This document shows positions 1-4,410 of a stretch of DNA of 5,694 nucleotides, piece after piece (within the stretch, counting starts at the first letter, position 1; each line of letters opens with the position of its first letter). The DNA is from Pseudofrankia asymbiotica (GTDB lineage Bacteria; Actinomycetota; Actinomycetes; Frankiales; Frankiaceae), in assembly GCF_001983105.1 (NCBI RefSeq), contig NZ_MOMC01000007.1, positions 54,134 to 59,827 of the forward strand, read 5' to 3'. The notes under the pieces were generated by a model. It did no database searches. It worked only from the letters and a program-made list of their open reading frames with translations, and was not told where the DNA came from. The translations under genes and the position numbers were made by a program.

Positions 1-2057
1 GTCGTGATGCCGGTCAGAATGATGATCTTCGAGCCGAGGTAGGCCGGTCTGGACAGGCCTATGGTGCGTTCTCGGCGGTAGATATCCCGTTCTTTGACAA
101 TTTCACGGACCGAGTTGGCCATGCCCATGAAACAGGCACACAGGATCAGCACGACGAGGACCTTCGTCGCGTCCCCGTTCGGCCGGCCGTTCGCCAGCAC
201 TCCCAGCCCGTTCGGCGCCGGAATGACCCGGGGGATGATTCCCAGGAAGACGGGGAACGCGGCGATCAGGCGTAGGTACGACTTGTCCGCCAGGATGACC
301 TTCAGATACCGGCGGGTCAGCGTCGACAGCTGCTTGGGCACGGACTGCTGGCGGATGCTCGGCAGTGCCGGCGGCGCCGTGCGCACCGACGGCGCGACCA
401 TGGCCGACGGCACGTAGTACTCGGAGTCGCGGAACCGGGCCGCCATCTGCTCGCCCGGGGTCGCCTCAAGCTCCCGGAAGACGTCGACGAAGTCCTTGAA
501 GTCCCGCTTGCCGAAGTAGGTCAGCGCCCCGTCCGGCGGGCCGAAGTAGGCGATGAAACCGCCGGGCGACAGCACCAGGACGTAGTCGCACCGGTCGAGG
601 AACAGGACGCTGTGGGTGACGACGATGCAGGTGCGGCCCTGCTCGTCGGCGGAGCCCGCGCCGCCGCCCTTGGCCAGCGTCCTCAGCGTGTCCATCACGG
701 CCTGGTCGTTGGCGGGGTCGAGGCCCGAGGTCGGCTCGTCGAGGAACAGCAGCGACGGGCGGGTCAACAGCTCCAGCGCGACGCTCGTGCGCTTCTTCTG
801 GCCACCGGACAGACGCGAGACCGGCGTGTCGGCGTGCTGGGTGAGACCCAGCTCGCCGATCACCTCCTGGACCCGGGAGCGCCGCTCGTCCTTGGTCGTG
901 TCCGCGGGGAACCGCAGCTCGGCGCCGTACTCCAGCGCCTGGCGGACGGTCAGCTGCGCGTGCAGCGGGTCCGCCTGCGGCACATAGCCGATCCGGCGGC
1001 GCAGCTCGTCGTACTCGTCGTACAGGTCACGGCCCGCGTAGCGGACGGTGCCGGCGTCGGCCGGTCGGAAGCCGGTGAGCGCGTTGAGCAGCGTCGACTT
1101 GCCCGCGCCGGACGGGCCGACGACGCCGAGCAGCGAGCGGGCCGGCAGCCGGAACGTCATGTCGTGCATCAGCTGCTTGGTGCCGGCCCAGACGTTGAGG
1201 CTTGTCGCCTCGAACGCGACGTCACCCGAGTCGCGGTACTCGACGAGTGTCGCGCCGTCGAGCTGGTACAGGTGGTGGCCGATCGCGATCACGTCGCGCT
1301 GCCCGACGGGCGCGCGCTGCACGCGCTGGCCGTTGACGAACGTGCCGTTCGCCGACTCGAGGTCGACGACCTCGGCGCCGCCGCCGGGGTGCAGGAACAG
1401 GTCGGCGTGGTGACGGGAGGCGAGCAGGTCCGGGACCGACACGTCGTTGTCCCGGGACCGGCCGAGCCGGATCCGGCCGCCGGAGATCGGATGGACCTTG
1501 CGCGCGGCCGGCACCGACGGGTTCGCGGTGGTCGCGGGGTCGATCGTGCCGGTCCGCGCCCCGGGCGCCGGCTGGCCGGCCAGGACGGGCAGGAGCTGCG
1601 GGGTGGGCGGTATCTGGGGGCCGGGCTGGGCTGGCTGAGGGGGCTGGGCCGCGCGCGGGGCGGGGGGAGTGGCGGCGGCCGGCCGTGGCGCCCTCGCCGG
1701 TGTGGCGCGAGCCGGCGGGGTCACTGCCCTGGGCGCCGGTGTCGCGGGCGCGTCGGCGGGGACGGCGGTGATGACGACCTCCGGGCCGTCCACTCCGCCC
1801 AGCCGGATCCTCGCCACCTCGCCGGCCCGAAGCTCCACCTCGGTGATGCGGCGGCCGTCCTGCCAGATCCCGTTGGCGCTCTGGTCGACGACCCGCCAGC
1901 CGGACGCCGACGGCGCGAGCAGCACGTGCTGGCGCGACACCTTGCTGTCGCTGATCGCGATGGTCGAGGACCGGGCCCTGCCGATCACCGCGGAGTCCGG
2001 ACCGGTGAGCAGCACCTCTCCCGTCGATGTCGTCACCCGAAGTGCGGTGCTGACCAC
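1..2057 (-). CDS. FHA-FHA-ABC transporter, ATPase plus start of ABC-2 membrane domain (3' partial)
   Basis: ABC exporter half-transporter of the Rv1747/ABCG-like type; about 685 residues lie in the window and the C-terminal membrane part is cut off at base 1. FHA1 (about 15-90) shows GR 26-27, SRQH 41-44 and NG 62-63. A Pro/Ala/Thr linker follows (about 98-185). FHA2 (about 188-255) shows GR 199-200, SRHH 214-217 and N237. The ATPase has Walker A GPSGAGKST (314-322), Q-loop Q361, signature LSGGQ (416-420), Walker B LLFLDE (436-441) and H-loop H482. The membrane domain begins with hydrophobic segments at about 597-610 and 628-646, then NSVREIVKERDIYRRE (from 648), a motif typical of ABC-2 permeases with this fusion. 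Start: GTG at 2055-2057, because an in-frame stop lies at 2085-2087 and GGAGG lies 8 nt upstream. In M. tuberculosis the homologue is phosphorylated by PknF and linked to export of phosphatidylinositol mannosides; substrate here is unknown. Family call is firm. Confidence 0.95.
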   Translation of the reverse strand, partial: MVSTALRVTTSTGEVLLTGPDSAVIGRARSSTIAISDSKVSRQHVLLAPSASGWRVVDQSANGIWQDGRRITEVELRAGEVARIRLGGVDGPEVVITAVPADAPATPAPRAVTPPARATPARAPRPAAATPPAPRAAQPPQPAQPGPQIPPTPQLLPVLAGQPAPGARTGTIDPATTANPSVPAARKVHPISGGRIRLGRSRDNDVSVPDLLASRHHADLFLHPGGGAEVVDLESANGTFVNGQRVQRAPVGQRDVIAIGHHLYQLDGATLVEYRDSGDVAFEATSLNVWAGTKQLMHDMTFRLPARSLLGVVGPSGAGKSTLLNALTGFRPADAGTVRYAGRDLYDEYDELRRRIGYVPQADPLHAQLTVRQALEYGAELRFPADTTKDERRSRVQEVIGELGLTQHADTPVSRLSGGQKKRTSVALELLTRPSLLFLDEPTSGLDPANDQAVMDTLRTLAKGGGAGSADEQGRTCIVVTHSVLFLDRCDYVLVLSPGGFIAYFGPPDGALTYFGKRDFKDFVDVFRELEATPGEQMAARFRDSEYYVPSAMVAPSVRTAPPALPSIRQQSVPKQLSTLTRRYLKVILADKSYLRLIAAFPVFLGIIPRVIPAPNGLGVLANGRPNGDATKVLVVLILCACFMGMANSVREIVKERDIYRRERTIGLSRPAYLGSKIIILTGIT

Positions 2058-2065
2058 CCCGTCCC

Positions 2066-2070
2066 CCTCC
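2066..2070 (-). promoter_or_regulatory. Shine-Dalgarno of the FHA-ABC exporter gene
   Basis: On the minus strand GGAGG is followed by 8 nt and then GTG at 2057. With the in-frame stop at 2085-2087 this leaves little choice of start: a second GTG at 2034-2036 lacks such a site. I therefore chose the GTG start. Confidence 0.75.
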
Positions 2071-2126
2071 GCTGTACCGCTCGTCTACTCGTCAATGTCT
2101 GGGCACCGCGATGCGGGCGCCCGGTC

Positions 2127-2141
2127 GCGTGATGATCACGC
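2127..2141. promoter_or_regulatory. Perfect 15-bp palindrome, candidate operator of the exporter gene
   Basis: GCGTGAT-G-ATCACGC is a perfect inverted repeat of 7-bp arms around one central base, 70-84 nt upstream of the exporter GTG. Its position and symmetry suit a homodimeric repressor or activator site. The half-sites GTGA/TCAC are too close (3 nt) for a standard CRP site (6 nt). The cognate regulator is unknown. Confidence 0.4.
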
Positions 2142-2225
2142 TGCCTGAGCGCCGCGCCATCGCCGTCCCGGCCATCCCCCATGAACCGGCAAGCACGAAT
2201 CTGGTCCGCGCGTTTCGGTCCTACG

Positions 2226-2254
2226 TTGACAAGCACGCTAGTGCGCCCAGGTAC
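2226..2254 (+). promoter_or_regulatory. Possible hsp20-directed promoter with TTGACA box (weak)
   Basis: A perfect TTGACA (2226-2231) is followed after 17 nt by AGGTAC (2249-2254), which is a poor -10 box for the housekeeping sigma factor. A short inverted repeat GCAC-GCTA-GTGC lies in the spacer. If used, it would give hsp20 a leader of about 330 nt. A second, even weaker option is TTCACG (2513-2518) with CATTAG (2537-2542), which would give a leader of about 40 nt. Neither is compelling. Confidence 0.22.
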
Positions 2255-2550
2255 CGCACGGAACGGGCGGGTCCTTACAGCTGTGTCGAATTTCCGACGG
2301 GACATGCATCGAAACGCAGTGGGTAGGCAAAGCATTACGGACTGGTATCCGCGGCTGGTCCGACTCGGCCCTGCGGGACGTGGCCTGGCGGGGAGTGCCC
2401 CGGCGGAAGCTGGCTGTCAGTGCCCCGCCTGGCAGGGTCTGGTCGTCACCGGCCCGCGGCGAGCGGCCGCGGGCGCTGGCCGAATCGCCGATGGATCCCC
2501 GTCACGCGTCGGTTCACGGTCCCGACCCCGCGGCGTCATTAGACCTGAAA

Positions 2551-2582
2551 CCACCTTAATCGGCATCAAAGTTCTGAGGAGG
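2551..2582 (+). promoter_or_regulatory. hsp20 Shine-Dalgarno and imperfect hairpin that could mask it
   Basis: The ribosome site GAGGAGG (2576-2582) lies 6 nt before the ATG and fixes the hsp20 start. Upstream, CCACCTTA (2551-2558) can pair with TGAGGAGG (2575-2582) with one internal A-A mismatch and one U-G pair, across a loop of 16 nt (2559-2574). An imperfect, AU-containing helix covering the whole ribosome site is the layout of RNA thermometers in front of small heat-shock genes in other bacteria. No thermodynamic calculation was done, so the fold is a hypothesis; the ribosome site itself is solid. Confidence 0.45.
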
Positions 2583-2588
2583 CTCCAA

Positions 2589-3068
2589 ATGGCACTTCCC
2601 GTGCGTAGCGGCGACGTCCGCCCGATGCTGTCGAAGTGGGACCCGTTCCGGGAGATTGAAGACGCCTGGACGAAGATGGGCAGCCTCCTCGGCGACGTGG
2701 TCGGTGGTGGGGCGCCCGAGGGTCGCACCTTCAGCACGCTGGCCAACATGATCACCCCGGTTGACATCGAGGAGACCGATGACGGGTTCATCGTCGAGAT
2801 CGATCTTCCTGGCGTCTCGAAGAGCAACGTCACCATCGACCTTCAGGACAACGAGCTGATCGTCGGTGGCGTCATCGAGGAGCGGGAGCGCACTGGCAAG
2901 CTGCGCCGTCAGGCACGCCGCACCGGCTCTTTCGAGCACCGCATAGCGCTGCCCGGCGACATCGACCCCGAGTCGGTCCACGCCTCCCTGAGCGACGGCG
3001 TCCTGACCATTCGCTGCGTCAAGCAGCGTGCCACCCACCCGCGCCGGATCGAGATCGACGCCGCCTGA
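2589..3068 (+). CDS. hsp20: Small heat-shock protein, Hsp20/alpha-crystallin family
   Basis: ATP-independent cytoplasmic chaperone of 159 residues that holds unfolding proteins as large oligomers until Hsp70/ClpB-type machines refold them. The N-terminal arm contains WDPFREIE (17-24), typical of bacterial Hsp20. The alpha-crystallin domain spans about 55-148: it opens with TPVDIEETDDGFIVEIDLPGV (56-76), passes through the dimerisation region and RRTGSFEHRIALPG (110-123), and ends with DGVLTI (136-141). The C-terminal tail carries the I-x-I oligomerisation motif as IEI (154-156). Length is normal for the family. The ATG is chosen because of GAGGAGG 6 nt upstream; the reading frame stays open further upstream to about 2181 but that part is Arg-rich and lacks family similarity. 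The gene stands alone on its strand. Heat or stress induction is expected from the family; the operator is not recognised. Confidence 0.97.
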   Translation: MALPVRSGDVRPMLSKWDPFREIEDAWTKMGSLLGDVVGGGAPEGRTFSTLANMITPVDIEETDDGFIVEIDLPGVSKSNVTIDLQDNELIVGGVIEERERTGKLRRQARRTGSFEHRIALPGDIDPESVHASLSDGVLTIRCVKQRATHPRRIEIDAA

Positions 3069-3086
3069 CCCACGCGGCGCGCGGGA

Positions 3087-3136
3087 CGGCCCCACGGCCC
3101 CACAGGTTCGCCGGGTGCCGCGGCTAGATCACCCGG
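3087..3136. terminator. Convergent-end hairpin and 8-bp tandem repeat (possible terminator)
   Basis: Between the ends of hsp20 (3068) and the TetR gene (3124) lies a tandem repeat of CGGCCCCA (3087-3102). Next comes an inverted repeat, CCGGGTG (3111-3117) and CACCCGG (3130-3136), whose 12-nt loop includes the TetR stop codon. The stem is GC-rich but there is no T-tract on either strand, so at best it is a U-less terminator of the kind often proposed for high-GC actinobacteria. Confidence 0.3.
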
Positions 3137-4002
3137 GGGACCTTGGGGCCGGTGACGCCCCAGAAGACGAGGCGGATCATCGCCTGGCGCAGGTCGGCGA
3201 CGTGGATCTCCCACGCCTCGAAGCCGGGCTGATGGGCGGCGACGTGCGCGAGCATCGAGACGAGCGCGCCGGCCATCGCCATCGGCTCGACCTCGGCGCT
3301 GCGCCCGGCGCGGGTCTGTGCCTCCTCGACCGCGCCCGCGAGTGCCCTCGTGATCGCGTTGAGCATGCGTACACGGGCGCGGCGGAACCGCTGGTCGCCC
3401 TCCTCGGTGAGCAGGTCGACGACCCGAAGCACCGGCTGGTGCGCCTGCCAGAACGTCAGGAACCCGTCGACGAGCGACTCCGCGCTGTGCCAGCCGGCGG
3501 CACCCCGCCACGGCCTGGCGCCGACGAGGTCCGACAGGTGGGAGCCCTGGTCGGCGACCTGCTCGGCGAGCGCGAGCATCGCCGTCTCCATGTCGACGAA
3601 GTACTGGTAGAAGGTCGCCGGCGAGGTGCCCGCCTCACGCGCGACGTCGGTGACCGTCAGCTCCCGGTACGGGGTCGTCTCCAGCATCGCCGCGGCGCAG
3701 TCCAGCAGGCGGGCCCTGGTGGCGAGACCTCGGCGGCCCGGTACCCGGCCGTCCGCCGCCCGCGGTGCCGCGGCGGCCGAGCTCGCGGCGCCGGCCAGGC
3801 TCGCCTCGGCCGCGGCGTCCGCCTCGGGCGGCGCGCCCACCTGGTCCGTGTCGCCCTGGCCGTTGCCCGCGTCGGCGCCGACCGCGAGCCGCGCGCTGGC
3901 GCCCGCCGTCGCCGCCCGGCCGCGGCCTCGAGGGCTCTGGCGGGGGGATGCCTTGGCGGGCTTGGCGGTCTTGTCAAGGGCGGGGGCGTCGGCTGGAGAC
4001 AC
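3124..4002 (-). CDS. TetR-family transcriptional regulator with long low-complexity N-terminal tail
   Basis: DNA-binding repressor-type protein of 292 residues. The TetR helix-turn-helix lies at about 92-139 (ATRARLLDCAAAMLE, then LTVTDVAREAGTSPATFYQYF), with recognition helix around SPATFYQYF (127-135). Residues 140-292 form the all-helical ligand/dimer domain, which is too variable to predict the ligand. Typical members have about 190-220 residues; the excess is the first 90, which are Ala-rich with a basic stretch (KTAKPAKASPRQSPRGRGR, 11-29). Start: the GTG at 4000-4002 has no Shine-Dalgarno, but TACGCT lies 6 nt upstream, as in leaderless genes; an internal GTG at residue 55 also lacks a ribosome site. 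It lies 387 nt downstream of the SDR gene on the same strand and convergent with hsp20, so it may control itself and the SDR/dehydrogenase operon; this is inference from position. Confidence 0.93.
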   Translation of the reverse strand: MSPADAPALDKTAKPAKASPRQSPRGRGRAATAGASARLAVGADAGNGQGDTDQVGAPPEADAAAEASLAGAASSAAAAPRAADGRVPGRRGLATRARLLDCAAAMLETTPYRELTVTDVAREAGTSPATFYQYFVDMETAMLALAEQVADQGSHLSDLVGARPWRGAAGWHSAESLVDGFLTFWQAHQPVLRVVDLLTEEGDQRFRRARVRMLNAITRALAGAVEEAQTRAGRSAEVEPMAMAGALVSMLAHVAAHQPGFEAWEIHVADLRQAMIRLVFWGVTGPKVPRVI

Positions 4003-4008
4003 GGGGTA

Positions 4009-4039
4009 AGCGTAAGACGACGACCCGACGGGGCGTCAG
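4009..4039 (-). promoter_or_regulatory. TetR gene promoter: leaderless -10 box with an overlapping palindrome
   Basis: On the minus strand TACGCT (4009-4014) fits TANNNT and is separated from the GTG by only TACCCC, so transcription would begin at or next to the start codon. A possible -35 is TGACGC (4033-4038, spacer 18) or CTGACG (4034-4039, spacer 19). Between the two boxes lies an imperfect palindrome on the plus strand, GACGACCC, GAC, GGGGCGTC (4019-4037), with 7 of 8 arm positions paired. It covers the spacer and reaches the -35, as expected for an autoregulatory TetR operator. Confidence 0.45.
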
Positions 4040-4063
4040 AAGCAGGCCATGTGACCATCTTCA

Positions 4064-4094
4064 CCGACCGTGGCCACGGCTTGGCCGCGGTCGG
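4064..4094. repeat. 13-bp inverted repeat with 5-nt loop
   Basis: Left arm CCGACCGTGGCCA (4064-4076), loop CGGCT, right arm TGGCCGCGGTCGG (4082-4094). Twelve of 13 positions are Watson-Crick pairs; the exception is T4071 against G4087, which becomes a U-G pair in plus-strand RNA but an A-C mismatch in minus-strand RNA. It lies 62-92 nt upstream of the TetR start. It could be a DNA operator, an RNA hairpin or a dispersed repeat. Confidence 0.6.
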
Positions 4095-4172
4095 CGGCCA
4101 GTTCGGCCCAAGCCCTCGGTCTCCGCGCACTCTGCCTGCGTGGTGGCCCATCCATCAGGGCGAAACGTGCTT

Positions 4173-4410
4173 GTCCGGGCGGTCCGGGCGTCGAGGGCCG
4201 GCAGGAAGTGGAACTCCGGCCTGACGCCCGATCAGGTGGCGGGAACCCCGTGGCCGTGTCGTTCCGCTTCCTGCGGTCTCGTTCCTTTCCGTCCCTGTCC
4301 GCGTCCGGGCGTCTTCTCCGGTCCCCTCACTTTCATGATCGGACTTACCTGGCGCGCTCCGGTGGCACCGCCCGCGTTCGGCGTGCCGGCTAGGCGGGGG
4401 TCCGGGCGTC
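4173..4410 (+). repeat. Repeated GTCCGGGCG(TC) words
   Basis: GTCCGGGCG occurs twice in perfect tandem at 4173-4181 and 4182-4190. The 11-mer GTCCGGGCGTC occurs at 4182-4192, 4303-4313 and 4400-4410, the last inside the end of the SDR coding region. The core GACGCCCG is also present in inverse orientation at 4223-4230. In DNA this GC-rich some recurrence is expected by chance, so meaning is uncertain. Confidence 0.5.
4201..4274. repeat. 14-bp inverted repeat enclosing two small hairpins (candidate structured RNA)
   Basis: GCAGGAAGTGGAAC (4201-4214) is repeated in inverse orientation as GTTCCGCTTCCTGC (4261-4274), with 13 of 14 positions matching; the exception, T4209 against G4266, is a U-G pair in plus-strand RNA. 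The 46-nt interior has two further stems: CCTGA/TCAGG (4220-4224 with 4232-4236) and CGGG/CCCG (4240-4243 with 4247-4250). Together these could form a three-way junction. Function unknown. Confidence 0.5.

Larger units (their letters stand above)
2058..2588. other. Divergent intergenic region, no gene seen
   Basis: This stretch of 531 nt separates the exporter (minus) from hsp20 (plus) and must hold both promoters. Open frames cross it, but their translations are Arg/Ala/Pro-rich without recognisable motifs and have no convincing ribosome site. Visible sites are a perfect 15-bp palindrome (2127-2141), a TTGACA box (2226-2231) followed by a short GCAC-GCTA-GTGC inverted repeat (2233-2244), a direct repeat CAAGCACG at 2190 and 2230, the palindrome ACAGCTGT (2277-2284), nested GC hairpins (2383-2433), and a locally AT-richer leader (about 2535-2588) before hsp20. 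I could not find a HspR (HAIR) or CIRCE operator by eye. Confidence 0.7.
4003..4389. other. 387-bp gap without a supported gene; structured and repeat-containing
   Basis: It lies between the TetR start and the SDR stop. An open frame on the plus strand (GTG at 4070 to stop 4393) has only about 70% G/C at third positions, against clearly higher values in the real genes, no ribosome site and no motifs, so I do not call it. The gap holds the TetR promoter/palindrome (4009-4039), a 13-bp hairpin (4064-4094), a 14-bp inverted repeat enclosing two small hairpins (4201-4274), repeats of GTCCGGGCG(TC), and a C/T-rich plus-strand tract (about 4258-4336). GGCAC (4364-4368) and GTGCC (4383-4387) could form a weak hairpin just after the SDR stop. 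Confidence 0.7.

Noticed and set aside
612..2132. Long plus-strand open frame of about 500 codons opposite the exporter gene
   Set aside because: It is Arg/Gly/Ala-rich with no domain motifs, while the opposite strand reads through FHA and ABC motifs without a stop. Long antisense frames are normal in DNA of this GC content.
2226..2250. CIRCE or HAIR heat-shock operator in the hsp20 promoter region
   Set aside because: The GCAC-GCTA-GTGC repeat only faintly resembles CIRCE, with the wrong spacing and flanks. No CTTGAGT/ACTCAAG pair was found by eye.
2260..2285. ECF-type promoter GGAAC with GTG 18 nt later, upstream of hsp20
   Set aside because: The -35 resembles SigE/SigH/SigR sites but the -10 lacks the expected GTT, and the distance to hsp20 is about 300 nt. 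It is too weak to call without mapped starts.
2181..2588. N-terminal extension of hsp20 to an ATG at 2181
   Set aside because: The extension has no family similarity, and GAGGAGG 6 nt before the ATG at 2589 with the usual Hsp20 N-terminus settles the start.
3028..4224. Plus-strand open frame of about 400 codons opposite the TetR gene
   Set aside because: The minus strand encodes a clear TetR protein here; the plus translation is low-complexity Arg/Ala/Gly without motifs.
4070..4393. Plus-strand open frame of 107 codons in the TetR-SDR gap
   Set aside because: It has a GTG start without a ribosome site, lower third-position G/C than the real genes, no recognisable motif, and runs into the end of the SDR gene.
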